Made by a program: the position numbers and the translations under genes | Notes under the pieces: generated by a model | What the model was told of the DNA's origin: nothing | The model's database searches: none | What the model saw: the letters and a program-made list of their open reading frames with translations, nothing else | From: Nemertoderma westbladi | Taxonomy: Eukaryota > Xenacoelomorpha > Nemertodermatida > Nemertodermatidae | Assembly (NCBI GenBank): GCA_032718475.1 | Contig: JAUCBJ010004811.1 | Span: 1-40,974 of the forward strand | Direction: 5' to 3' | Length of the DNA: 40,974 nucleotides | In this document: positions 8,599 to 19,938 of the stretch, piece after piece | Numbering within the stretch: position 1 is the first letter of the stretch | Layout: every line of letters starts with the position of its first letter

Positions 8599-9605
8599 AT
8601 GGAATGTAGGAAAATGGGAATGTTGGAAGATGGGAATATGGGAATGTGGGTTAAATGTATGAAGATCGGAATGTGGGAAGGTGGATGGGAATTGGGGAAG
8701 ATGGGTGGGAATGTAGGAAGTTGGGTGGGAATGTGGGAAGGTGGATGGAATGTAGGAAGATGGGAATATGGGAAGGTCGATGGGAATGTGGTAAGGTGGA
8801 TGGGAATGTGGGAATATGGGAAGGTGGGTGGGAATGTACGACGATGGGAATGTGGGAAAGTTGATGGGAATGTGGGAAGATGGGTGGGAATGTAGGTTGG
8901 TGGTTGGGAATGTAGGAAAGTGGGAATGTGGGAAGGTCGGTGAGAATGTAGGAAGATGGGAATGTGAGAAGGTCGGTGGGAATGTGGGAAGGTGGATGGG
9001 AATGTGGAAAGATTAATGGGAAAGTGGGTGGGAATGTATGAAGGTGGGAATGTGGGAAAGTCGGAGGGAATGTAGGAAGATGGGAATGTAGTAAGGCGCT
9101 TGGGAATGTAGGAAAATGGGAATGTGTGAAAGTCGGTTTGAATGTAAGAAGATGGGAATGTGGGAAGTTCGGTGGGAATGTGGGAAGGTGGAGGGGAATG
9201 TGGGAAGATTAATGGGAAGCTGGGTGGGAATGTAGGAAGATGGGAATGTGAGAAGGTCGGTGGGGATGTAGGAAGATGGGAATGTGAGAAAGTCGGTGGG
9301 AATGTGGGAAGGTGGGAAGATTAATGGGAAGGTGGGTGGGAATGTAGGAAGATGGGAATGTGGGAAGATTAATAGGAAGGTGGGTGGGAATGTAGGAAGA
9401 TGGGAATGTGAGAAGGTGGGTGGGAATGTAGGAAGATGGGAATGTGAGAAGGTCGGCGGGAATGTGGGAAGGTGGATGGGAATGTGGGAAGATTAATGGG
9501 AAGGTGGGTGGGAATGTAGGAAGATGGGAATGTGGGAAGGTCGGTGGGGATGTGGGTGGGAATGTAGGGAGATGGGAATGTGAGAAGGTCGGTGGGAATG
9601 TAGGA
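8599..9605 (+). repeat. G-rich minisatellite, 1-kb block
   Basis: About 1 kb is built from 16-bp and 20-bp units such as GGGAATGTAGGAAGAT and GGGAATGTGAGAAGGTCGGT, often alternating as a 36-bp higher-order unit. Because 36 is a multiple of three, both strands stay open and give artefactual repetitive proteins. Closely spaced GGG runs (for example GGGAAGGTGGGTGGGA near 9319) could form G-quadruplexes on the plus strand. A short copy lies at 3064-3280. Confidence 0.92.
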
Positions 9606-9903
9606 ATCAATATAGGATGTTGTTACCTAGCAATTGAGGGAAAGGAGCAGGTTACAGAGGCGGATTTTACTTTCCAAAACAATAGGGTTGATGCAACCTG
9701 CCAATTGAGGGAAAAGGGCAGGTTACAGCAGCAGTCTTTTCTAACCAAACAATATACTTTGTTGATACCTACCAATTTAAGGAAAGTTAAATTAAAGAAT
9801 GTTACAGGGGCGTGATTTCTAACCAAAAATACTACCCCTTAACCAAACCAATAAAAGTGTGTTGAGCAGGTTACATGGTTTCGAGTTTCTAACCAAAACA
9901 ATA
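9606..9903 (+). repeat. Degenerate tandem repeat, about four 70-80-bp units
   Basis: Each unit carries, in order, GTTGA..CCTGCCAATTGAGGGAAA, GGAGCAGGTTACAG and TTTCTAACCAAAACAATA, with drift between units. It directly follows the minisatellite. One isolated unit occurs at about 4345-4395, so the unit is also dispersed. Confidence 0.7.
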
Positions 9904-10455
9904 TAATAGCAATAATAAAAAACTGTTTAAAACCAGTAGAGTGACCGACCTATTATAATATGACTTGATGAGATTTCATTGTATTCCATATGATGGATGC
10001 CATTGTATTATCTAGGCTATGTAATACTGAAGTAGTTATTAAAGCTATAGATGTATTTACAGTTAATACAACTAACTTATGTCAGACAGAATAATGCACT
10101 CAACCCACATGTGATGTATAATTTAAATATGTCGCTTTGCATTTTCTATCACAAACAAATAGGAAGTAATAATTACTCATTCGCCTGCCGTCTGTCTTTG
10201 AACTTTGTACTTTTAATTCGACAGAATCGCAAACATTTTGTACTGGCACATTTATTTATCTTGTTTACTTATCTAGTCCGACCCCCCCCCCCCCCCCCCC
10301 ACACCCTTCACATATCGTGGGCTGAGAGTAAAAACCTTCTATACTCTATGGTGGCCCTGTGCGGCCAATTTTTGTAATAGTTTTTTTTGTTTCCCCGACT
10401 TTTGCAAACTCGATCGAACGACTTTAAAAAACTCGGGATAAAAAAAAATTGTTTT
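9904..10455. other. Non-coding stretch with a 19-C homopolymer
   Basis: No gene is seen. Bases 10282-10300 are an uninterrupted run of C. On the minus strand the AT-rich end (10440-10495) contains AATAAA and could be the 3' untranslated end of the LINE piece that begins at 10456. Confidence 0.55.
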
Positions 10456-11384
10456 TTAACAAAAATAACATAAATTTATTTTACAAACGCGTTCCACTAA
10501 CCTATTAGCTGTAACATATAAGGCAGGCTCCCCATCACCTATGACATTTGCTAGATCATCCGCATCTTCAAGGCCAGTATCCTTTAAGATGCGTCCCAAG
10601 AAAGTCATGGGCTGTCCACCACGCTTATTCACTCCATCAGGCTGCCAAATCACAAGAATGTGCACTGGCTGGTCCTCACGGCAAAAATAATGTCCGGCAA
10701 AGCAGAGGCGATTTTGTTCTAGTGTCAAGCTTGGGGGAACCAATGAGACACCTCCAATGTTATATAGTGTCTGGTTGGAGATGTATGCATTGTACTTGAC
10801 ACAATTAACGCGGCGTAGCTTTCTTGTGAATGTGCCATCTAGAGATTTGGTGTCCTCAGCAGTTAGAGCCCAGCATGGACTCCCATAGAGGAATACTGGA
10901 ACTACTGATGCTCTAAATAATCGGACCTTAAGTTTCTGATTATTTTTCTGTGACTTCCAAATCCTGGAAAGCCTATTCAAGGCTGCCCATGCCCTTCCCT
11001 TACGTATTCGAAGGTCCTCACCTGACTTTCGGATCCATGATCCCAGGTAACAGAAGTCGTCCACATGCTCAAGCATACCATCCTTTGAGCTTATGCTCAT
11101 CCGGTCAGAGTGTTGCTGAGGACTTTCAAAGTTAACTGTCAAAATTTTGGTCTTTTTGGAGTTAATAAAAAGTCCAACACTAGAAGCAGCCTGTTCCAAT
11201 GAGCTGATGAGCCGTTGCCTCCTTCTAGTGATTCTGATAGTACTTCTAAGTTATCAGCAAAGTCTAGATCAGTTAGGTACTTGATGGATTTCCTCTATTT
11301 CTGGAGCCAGTAGGTGGAGTTACCATCACTCCATCTTCATTATGACGATCTAAGGACATGCGTAGAACATAGTCAGGTCAGGTC
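10456..11384 (-). pseudogene. Non-LTR retrotransposon, inverted 3' segment (RT C terminus)
   Basis: The segment encodes the C-terminal part of a LINE endonuclease-reverse transcriptase. A 247-codon open stretch (10456-11199) contains the YLGSWI motif, the KxKVRLFRASVVPVFLYGS motif region typical of post-RT 'thumb' sequences, and the end region matching the copy at 22729-24019. Upstream, the degraded frame from 11200 to 11384 still matches the palm region before it, including the DFADD box as an altered ADN form and the phrase for DYVLR. The end after residue 225 differs from the other copies, so either the 3' end was swapped or this is another subfamily. It abuts, head to head, the 5' half of a similar element. 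Confidence 0.85.
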
Positions 11385-13300
11385 AGGTCCCCAGATCCTG
11401 CTACCACTATGGCAGTAATGTGGTACTACCTGTAGCTGTCAGCCCAGTAGGGCAGGCCCGATAAGCATAGCCTATTCATTATTTAGTTGATCAAGAGTGG
11501 GTTGGTTCAGCCCCGTCAACTAAATAAGTCATTGAGGGCTATAGCGCCTAGGGCACCATTGAAGGCAAAGGCTTGATACGCATCTGCATTAGAGATGATA
11601 CAAGCCCCGCCCGGTCTATACTGGATGCTCCTCTACCAGTGTTAGGTAACCTAACCCAGGAGGCACACTTGGTTCAGGGTGTAACAAATGGACCCCTACA
11701 GTTGGCAGCAGGGCTGTAGGCCATGGATAGGCGGAAGGTATTCAACCAATGGCTAGACATGCTGACAAGGTCGGACATGCCAACGGCGACCTACTGCGAA
11801 GACGCTTGTAGGAGTTGCGACCACAAGCGGTTTACCCCCGCAACTGAAAGATATGAGTATGAGAACCCTCCAGGAGAAATACCGGCTCGGTCGTCGCCCG
11901 GGTCAACAAGGACCGCGTCCCTCAGTGGTACACCAGGCTGGGGTCGATAAATTGGCTACTGGAACAGAAGACAGAGAAGAAAGAAGAACCAACCTGTTGA
12001 AATGTAAAAAGACACTAAAGATTGCTACAATGAACGCACGCACGCTGAAAGCACAGAGCAAACAGGGTGACATGGTCGCTCTGGCAATGGAATATAACAT
12101 CGACATCATCTGCATCCAAGAACATCGGATTTGTCATGAAGACACTGCCATGAAGTACAATGACATTGGAAATGGATGGACGTTAGTAACAAGCTCAGCA
12201 GTAAGAAACTCGGCCAATGCATCAATTGGTGGAGTAGGAATTCTGCTAAGCCCATTTGCACTTAAGACCCTAAACAACATCGAATCTATAAATTCCAGGG
12301 TTATGATCGCAACATTTGATGGGAATCCCAAGACAACAGTTATATGTTGCTACAGTCCAACCAATGCATCAGAACCAGAACAAGCAGTCAAGTTTTATGA
12401 AGAACTGACTGGACTTATTAAGGACATCCCGAAACACAATGTTAAAGTCATTGCTGGTGACCCGAATGCGCAATTTGGCCCAGAAGACATCAAGGGTTAC
12501 ACCTATAACACCAGTTCTAACAGAAATGGGTACTTACTCTTAGACCTAATGGAAGAATGTGAATTGATACCAACAAACAACACATTCGAAAAGAGTAAGG
12601 GGAAACTATGGACCTTTCAATACCCTAATGGAACCAAAGCACAACTGGATTACATCCTTATAAACAAAAAGTGGAGAAATAGCATGATCAACTGCGAGGC
12701 ATACAGCTCGTTCAACCTAATTGTTTCGGACCACAGAATTGTGACTGCAGAGATCAGACTCAGTTTGAGAGCCAGCAAACCCAGGACAAGCAAGCAAATC
12801 AACTATGACTGGGAGAAACTCAGAACTGACAATGCTGTAAAGGATGCTTATACAGTAGAAGTTCAAAACCGCTTTGAAGCACTTCAGTCAATGGATGACG
12901 ACCAATCCACCGATTCAATATACCAGAATATAATAACAGCCCACAAGGAATCAGCTAAGAGGCATATCCCCCAGAAACCTAAACGAAAACAGTATGTGCC
13001 ATGGCAAAACTCTGAGGTTACTTGTAAGAGAGAAGATCTTAAGATAGCCTACAAAGTTAAAACCGAACAACCAACAACCGAAAACATTAACAAGGTTGAG
13101 AAAGCTAAGGACGATCTTAAATTGGCCTACAACATCAGCCAGGAAAAGTACATACAGGATAAAACTGAAGCAATTACAACTGCTCACATACAGCAACAAT
13201 CAAGACTTACCTGGCAAACTGTAAATGAGGTATCTGGTTGGAATAGTTGTGCAAAGGGACGTCCTGAAGAACGTGTTGGGAAGTGGAAAAATCACAGTGT
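11385..13300 (+). pseudogene. Non-LTR retrotransposon 5' segment with AP-like endonuclease
   Basis: After a leader from about 11385 (three GTCAG repeats and a G/C-rich 5' region) the coding part starts at 11723 and continues, after one frame change near 11850-11950, in the frame open to 13328. It encodes an apurinic-type (APE) endonuclease: the MNARTL strand (residues 60-65), IICIQEHR with catalytic Glu90, GGVGILLS, ICCYSPTNA, the GDPNAQFG motif (Asp203, Asn205), LDYILIN and the final SDHRIV (Asp293, His294). These enzymes nick the target for target-primed reverse transcription. The most common version of the fifth motif is GDFNA, so Pro replaces Phe here. The reverse transcriptase that should follow is missing: the match stops near 13300 at a 13-G run. 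Confidence 0.85.
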
Positions 13301-13489
13301 GGGGGGGGGGGGGAGAAGCAAGAGGTAGAGTGAGGGACGAGGAGGTCCGAGAGTATGGAAGAGTTAGGGTGAAAGTGGAGCGGAGTTAGCGGTGAAAGTG
13401 TTGGGGAAACAAAAGTCTTGTGAGAGGAAGTCACGATCGGCCCGACACGGGACGCCAGGAAAACGGGGTAGCGATATCATACCCATAGG

Positions 13490-13622
13490 GACCCATCCTG
13501 GAAAGCCGGCTCCGAAGAAAATAATTCCACCCCACACCCGATGGTAGATCGGGATCCAGCGGAATTGTAGCGCACTAAAGGTGGATGCTATCTTCTCACC
13601 GGGAAGATAGCATGGGGGGGAG
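13490..13622 (+). other. 3' internal end of LTR family, with hairpin and polypurine tract
   Basis: The sequence matches 22540-22664 closely, while sequence further upstream does not. It contains a perfect 10-bp hairpin (TGCTATCTTC at 13586-13595, a 7-base loop, GAAGATAGCA at 13603-13612). A purine run GGGGGGGAG follows, directly before the LTR start TGTGAACG. A purine tract just before an LTR is where plus-strand DNA synthesis starts in LTR retrotransposons. Confidence 0.75.
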
Positions 13623-14222
13623 TGTGAACGTATTCAATTCCGCCTCACCAACCCCCAAAGTGGGAAAGAGCGCCTATAAGCAATATTGGGAAGCACGAGG
13701 TTGATTGCCAATCAACCTCGTACCACCCCCAATAAGCGGGGACGACAAACCCCAAAGGGCCTCAGACAATAGAGGTTAGAGGTCAAGGAGAGAGAGTAAC
13801 AGCAGCGGGGGGGGGGGGGGGGGGGGGAAACACTCCCACAAAGTTCAGGACGAGAAGTGTCGAGATATCAGCCAATGGGGGGCAGGCATCCGCTGAGTAA
13901 TGTAATACGGCCAACCGGTGCAATATATATTACCAGTAATTGTGTCACTTATTCATTCTAGTTAGTCAGTACAGTCATGGCAGTACGATGACAATTTAAG
14001 ACCGTCACCGCCGTCACCTGTATATTACCTTATTATCTCAGTTATCTACTGTGCTATCTCTGTATCACCCATATCACTTATTATCTCAACGTATTTCAGA
14101 GTTTGACAACGACATCGGAATAACACAAACTCCTTTTCACTTACACGGCGGGGACGCGTGCATAAACCACCGGTCGGGATCCTCCAATCCTGTCAAACCG
14201 CTAAGGGCAGTCCTTGTCCCCA
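13623..14222 (+). repeat. Solo/3' LTR, copy A
   Basis: The 600-bp LTR starts TGTGAACG and is alignable at both ends with the LTR at 22665-24604 (start TGTAAGCG, shared ATTCAATTCC; end region CACCGGTCGGGA and CAGTCC..GTC). The exact 3' border is uncertain by about 20 bases. It contains a 21-G run at 13807-13827 and a near-perfect 27-bp palindrome at 13695-13721. No matching 5' LTR is in the window: the upstream side has been replaced by the LINE 5' segment. Confidence 0.65.
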
Positions 14223-14698
14223 GGCCTAGCGGGTTACCAGCTACCGAAGTAGAAGGCGGTTGTCTAGGCCTAAATAAGTATCAGGCAACCCTGACACATA
14301 AAGTACTGCTTGATTTTACCTCCCACCCTTGGCCCTTAAATATCTGATATGAGTCCCGTGTCCCGTAAGTCGCCCCAATATTCGCCCATAAATCGCCCCC
14401 AGTCTATTGAATATACCCAAATTTTATGTTCCTGCACCCAGTACTGATATTGGAATATTCATAACAAATAAATCCAAAAAATATTTAACTCACGTTATGA
14501 AAAATTGAAATACTGCGAACAGTCCCCCCCAATGACCTTTGTGAGGTCTATCTGTAGATCGAGTTTGCGTAGGTCATTTCCCCATAAAAAACCTAATTTT
14601 TTACTCTTGCATAGTCTTGATTAATTTGTCCTAGAGTTAGTTTACATAGATATAAAAATAAATGTTCGAAATAAATGTCTATATAATGTCCTGGTCTT
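14223..14698. other. Unassigned spacer
   Basis: It lies between LTR copy A and the minus-strand Gag-like relic. The first part continues the GC-richer flank of the LTR (the AGGCCTAG word occurs twice), and the rest is plain AT-rich sequence. No gene is recognised. Confidence 0.5.
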
Positions 14699-16370
14699 CT
14701 ATTTCCTGCTCTGATACGCTTTTCTTTTCTTCGCCTGTCTACTCTCATTGATCGCCAGTGTGGGTAGAGGAGCATCGTTGTCCGCCGTGAGCATTGCCGC
14801 AGCTTGCCTCCGGGCAGCCCTTCCTCGTGAAGGTAGCGGGATGATATCCATTCGTCTCTCCAACTCGGTGTTACGAGCCACTTTGAACCACTCTCCATCT
14901 CCAAATGCTTCCTTGTATGAGTATAGACGTCTGATTATTTCGAAGGGACCAAATAAACCAGTGCTAATCGGGGGCTCGCGGTATGCCCACGGAAACCGCA
15001 CTTTGTATAGAGGTTATAGAGTGTTGGACAAACCGCTACGTCATGGCCCGATATAGCGCAATAGGGACAATAGAGTATCCAAAGGATCTGGAAGCACGGT
15101 TCAGTAACCTGTTGTTTCTTTCCGCATGGACATTGATCCGAACCGCAGTTACCACAAACGTCGAGTTGCGAAAAAGATCGGGATCGGTATGCCGGCGTAG
15201 TACTCCAGTCGTCTCGGCAGTTGCAAAAAAGATTGGGATCGGTACGCCGGCGTAGTACTCCAGTCGTCTATCTCTTTTCGGGATAGTCATAGTAACCGGG
15301 AGCCCACGGAACACTGTGCTGTCGCGGAGTATGATCTTGCTACGGTATCCTTCTTTGTAGTCCGCTGGTCGCATCCCGGGCGACCGTTTCTGACGGTGGA
15401 TCCACTCCATTTGTTCCGCGTACCACCGAGTGAGTCTCATCGGATCTTGTGGAACGGAGGGTGCCATTGCCACAGCCGGTTGGCGAAGGGGTGCCGGGGC
15501 GTTCGCCGAAGGAATCCCGAGGAGGTCTCCAGGGGTTGGAGCTATACTAGGACCCTTCGCAACCTGGATAGCTGAGCGGGTCCGCTGGGTACTGGTACTT
15601 GGGATTTCCAACGACCAATCTTCTCCCCCCGGGAATGGATATGGAGACAACCTCTGGCACGTGTCGCCGAAGTCGCTAAGCGCGAAGGTGGTGACTAATT
15701 CTCTCGCCGGACTACCAGAGTCAAGCGGAGTAGTTACGCCGGCTTCCGTCGCAGGTTCAGCCTCGGCGATACGCTTGGTGGCTGGTCCATAAGCGACTTC
15801 CTGCTCGAGTAGACGTTTAGGTGTGGATAGCAAGACACCTTCTTGTTTCCATAATTCCTCCCCTTCCAACGACATCAAGGGTTCCTCTGCGCCCAGGAGA
15901 TCGGCAATCGTTGGGATATCGAAAGGTTCGTTTGTATCCCAGGATTCAATAACGTTGTGCGTCTTAGTATCTCCTGGTGGGATATTTATCACCGCCTTGA
16001 ATGCGTGGTCGATTACCTTGATCCGTTCATAATCAATGAGTTCTCGCCTCCTGTTTGGCCTTCTGCTGTGCGAACAGTTCTCACAACTCGGTACCTACAC
16101 TCGCCCCACTTTCGTCAATCATTCGCATCCCCTTCTCGGCGATTTCATTCGCCTTCCTAGTTCGTTCTTCGCTCACTAAGTTTAGTCTCGCACTTTCCAA
16201 TTGCGCCAATTTGCGTTGTTCTTCTTCCCTCGCAAGTCTCGCTGCGCTCTCTTCTTCCAGTCACGCCTTTTCTTCATACAATGCGTGTCTTCTTTTCTCG
16301 ATCTCGAGTTCGCGTTCCTTGCGCTCGCGTCGAGTTGAAGCTTGCGTCCTTCTGTTTGCTTTCTCCGGTT
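14699..16370 (-). pseudogene. Broken Gag-like gene: coiled coil then zinc knuckles
   Basis: Reading on the minus strand, 16370 to about 16050 encodes a charged Glu/Arg/Ala-rich coiled coil with several frame breaks and a stop. From 15992 a 318-codon frame follows, mostly Pro/Thr/Ser-rich and unfamiliar. A 55-bp tandem duplication at 15169-15278 then shifts the frame. In the neighbouring frame downstream the sequence encodes CCHC-type zinc-knuckle text: a CGNC start, CPYC-x4-H-x4-C, and a third site TKCGFRGH whose first Cys has become Tyr. This matches, in order and spacing, the three-knuckle ORF at 21011-21967. A final 100-codon frame (14699-15001) contains a basic tail. Such proteins package RNA in retroelements. 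Both the N-terminal and C-terminal parts are inactive here. Confidence 0.7.
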
Positions 16371-16418
16371 ATAGGTGAGTCGACGGCAACCAGAATTCCT
16401 ATACCCGGTCCAGCTATT

Positions 16419-17538
16419 ATGAGTACTCGGATCGCTAAACCGTTTTCTACATATCGCACACCAGTTGGTATTAGTGCTTCACCCATCGCGCAGGATCCGC
16501 GCCATCATGACGGCGCACCGCGACGCAACTATTATCGGGACGAGAAGGAGTTTATAGAAGAATCTCCTAGAGGCCGAGTATTGGGCGAACCGAAACCGCA
16601 AGTTGGAATACGCGGATGGATCGCCGACCCAGTTCGACGAAGAACTTCCTGGTTAAACCGGAAGAGGGATCATATGAGAGACACTGTGGATTACCCAAAT
16701 AGAGCCGACAATTCAGCAGAACCCTAGCCAGGAGTTTATTACGAGGGAGGAGTTAGGTGCCAGTTTAGCGCAAGTTATATCGCCGCACATCCAACCTATA
16801 ACAGACATGCTTAGTAACCTACAGTTAAAGGAAGCAGCACAGGCAAGAACTAATTCTAATCCTAGCAGGCCTGAACTAGATAGAGTCCAACCTGGCCAAC
16901 GAGTACACATATCGGAGGCAACAATACCACAAAGTCCTCAGGTAAGAACGCCCATCCCTACGATCCATAATCCCGATTTCGAACACTCGGCGGAAAGATT
17001 TATACAAGAAGCTTGGGTCAGGGCCTCGGCGCATAAACCAACGCGAGTGCTGAGAACCGACACAGACTCGAGTGATGAAGAGGAAGAATTGAGACATCAG
17101 AAGTACCAAAACCGGAAGGAAAGAAGGACCGACACGGAGCAGGTAAGTATGAATCCCCGGGAAAGGACCAGACTTAACAATCCTGCAGAACTAAACAATT
17201 TGTTAACCCGGAATGACGCAACCCTTAGAGACATAGGTAAGTTTGCCGCTAGGCAAGGATTGCCGACGCAACAACCCCAGAAGTTTATGTGCAACCATAA
17301 GCATTGGAGGACGTTTAAAACCTATGTCGATGAACAGCTGACCAACAGCACCTTTACTCCCAACGAGAAGTTCAACTATTTACTGCAAATGCTCCATCGA
17401 GAACCTAGAGCCATTGCTGATAACTTCGTCGGCAATGAAAGAGCGTTTGAACTAGCTATGAATGCTTTTTTGGGTAAATTGAAAACGGCTTTCATATTAG
17501 ATTCGGAATATCAAGTATATTTAAAAAAAATAAAATAA
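16419..17538 (+). pseudogene. BEL/Pao-type Gag fragment with one frameshift
   Basis: A plus-strand frame from ATG 16419 runs to a stop at 16725. The adjacent frame then continues without a gap in meaning (SQEFITREEL onward) to 17538, so a single-base indel near 16700 splits one gene. The last 70 codons match the DUF1759-like Gag domain of BEL/Pao elements: HKHWRTFKTYVDEQL, then a NEKFNYLLQMLHREPRAIAD core and a helical end. No protease or polymerase follows; the frame ends in an A-rich run and a hairpin. The young BEL element at 28991-40245 has the same domain at its Gag C terminus, but the sequences are clearly different families. Confidence 0.75.
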
Positions 17539-17547
17539 AATGGACAC

Positions 17548-17574
17548 GTTTTAACAGTTGTAAACTGTTAAAAC
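17548..17574. repeat. Perfect 12-bp inverted repeat at an element junction
   Basis: GTTTTAACAGTT, a 3-base loop, then the exact complement. It lies between the end of the BEL Gag fragment and the start of the reverse-transcriptase relic, and may be the terminal hairpin of one of them. Confidence 0.7.
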
Positions 17575-19270
17575 TATGTAAACCCTAAGGTCCCAAGGTC
17601 CACAGCTGGCCGTCGATATGTGGTCATGATCACAGATTTACTGAAAGCTTTTGTAGAGAAGGTCAACCTGGGGAATGTAGCCATGACCGCCATCATGACA
17701 GCACTGGCTCTGTTACTACAGAGTGCAGGTAACCCTTCAACAACAACCACCTATGCTGAAAGTCTCAGTGAGACACTTAATAGACGACTCGAACTCTGGA
17801 GCTCTGGTAATTTTAAGGAGCTGTTGCAGGCAAGGAAGAGGAAAAATGTTATGAATTTAAGTCCAGATGAGAAGCTCAGGAGAAGATTTATTAACAGTAT
17901 GGTTTCAGGCTGGGTTGCTACAGCAGTAAATATTCTGGAAAACAAATCTGGTGGTTCTGTCTTGGATCTAGATTCGTGTGTCGATGGTACACCCATTAGA
18001 CAGATACAGAAAGAAAAACACCCACCTGATGCACCTGTTGACCCATCCATGATTGAACATAATTGGGAAGGTGTTATCGATTTCCATCCAGTAATATTTA
18101 ACGGCATCAATGGTGACACAGTGCTCCAAGCAACACTCCGCACACATGGCTCAGCCGGCCCCTCTGGAGCCGATGCTGAGGCATGGCGGCGTATGTTGAC
18201 AGCTTTCGGGAACACATCGGTTGCCCTAAGGAATGCTGTTGCAGCAGCCGCCCGACGCATGGCGGTAGAATACCGGTTGTAATGGATGCATTCAATGCGT
18301 GCCGTCTGATACCACTGGACAAATCCCCTGGGGTATGTCCCATTGGAGTTGGGGAATGTTTGAGAAGAATTATAGGTAAATCAATTATGTCTTGTATTAA
18401 GGCCGACCTTGGGGTGCTAGGCGGCAACACGCAGCTGTGTCTTGGGCAACTCGCGGGGATCAAGCATGCCATACATTCGTTACGAGATTGCTATGATACA
18501 AATGACTGTGAAGCTATACTACTCCTAGATTCTACAAATGCCTTTACTGCCCTGAACAGATCATTAACACTGCATAATGTCCAGGTAATTTGCCCCCTTT
18601 GGCGACAGTTCTTATAAAGACCTACCGTAATCCAGTACGCATGTTTGTTGAGGGTGAAACAATTTGGTCATATGAAGGAACCACACAGGTGGACCCTTTG
18701 GCCCTCGCCATGTATGCCATAGGAATACTTCCAATGATCAAACGCCTAAATACAGCCACCCTACTCTGTGTTACTTCTACTAACAGTAATGAAGTGGGAT
18801 TTCAGTCGCCAGATAGCTCAGACAATCTTGTAAACTCCAAAATTCCAGTGCATATTGGCGATCTTATGGAGGTTACAGCAACGGATTTGCTTGTGCGTCA
18901 AAATAGAAGTGCGATTACAGAGAAATGGTATGCTGATGATGGAACGGCCATCGGGAAACTGACTAAGTTAAGGGATTATTGGGGCAAGATTTGTCAAATT
19001 GGCCCCAAATACGGTTATTATCCAAACAGCTCGAAATCAAAACTGATTGTCAAAGCTGAGTACAAACATGCCGCCGTATCATTATTTGAGGACACAGGGG
19101 TTCAAATTATAGAGGGCTACAGGGTCTTGGGTTCCGTTTTGGGTTCCCAACCAGTTTGTCTAGATTATATTAAGCAGCGGGTTACTAAACTCTGTGACTT
19201 GGTTGGCGATTTAGCAAAAATATCACAATGCATGTTCATTGAATGGTCCGTGGAATACTGCCGAGGTTGA
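17575..19270 (+). pseudogene. Reverse transcriptase relic with two frameshifts
   Basis: Three overlapping frames give one protein: 17620-18282, then 18183-18617 (joined near 18270), then 18590-19270 (joined at a C-run near 18592). In order it has a GSAGPSGADAEAWRR block, ACRLIPLDKSPGVCPIGVGE, LLLDSTNAFTALNR (palm Asp), EGTTQVDPLALAMYAI and the WYADDGTAIG catalytic box near 18929. The Gly usually found in GTTQGDP is Val here. The family is a reverse transcriptase common in invertebrate genomes. I cannot assign it to LINE, DIRS or another class, because no endonuclease, recombinase or RNase H is visible. The frameshifts make it inactive. Confidence 0.8.
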
Positions 19271-19938
19271 TCTCAGGCTCCGGAGAAGGATTACAAGGAG
19301 GTCGGAGTTGATAGTGGCGGAGTCGAAGATGAGGAAGGAGAGGAGGAATACTAGATGAAACCTTTACAAACTCTATTGTAAACTGTAGCGAAATAATAAA
19401 AAAATAAAAATTCTGCGGTAAACATTCGCGCAATTTCAGACGTAAATCGTTATAGTTCTGATGATTTTATTATCTAGAATATTAATTTCAAGCTTTTAAT
19501 TAATTTAATTAACTTTAGTAATTATTATTGATGGTCTATTATTTTTTATGATATTTTATTATTATATTATTTTATTTTATTATTACATATATTTTTATTA
19601 TTATTTTATATATATTCTATTACTTATTATCGAAAAAAAGCGAATTAATATTCTAGAATATAGTAAAAAAAACATTGAAATTATGTTGATGCATCTCATA
19701 AAATGTGTGCCTTTGATGTATTTTGTCTGTAAGATTTTTTTACCATTAATAAGTGTAGGGTCTACTGTAGCAGTTACCGGTAAATAACTATTACAGTATA
19801 TCAGTAGACTTTTTAATGGCGTTTTATAACGAATTAAACAAATTCGACCTGGAAGCCTAAGAAACGGTGTGAAAATATCACCATACACACGTACGATATA
19901 ATAAAAAGGCCACATGCTTTATTGTATGTATTGGTACT
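19271..19938. other. AT-rich spacer
   Basis: The first 80 bases are purine-rich and may be the 3' end of the reverse-transcriptase element. The rest, including TTATTATTATATTATTTTA-type text at 19540-19620, is low-complexity. No gene is seen. Confidence 0.55.

Noticed and set aside
8599-9815. Several open frames on both strands through the minisatellite
   Set aside because: They follow from the 36-bp period and have no natural composition; they are artefacts of the repeat.
15430-15792. 120-codon plus-strand frame
   Set aside because: It is antisense to the proline-rich frame of the Gag-like relic, which is the better explanation of the open stretch.
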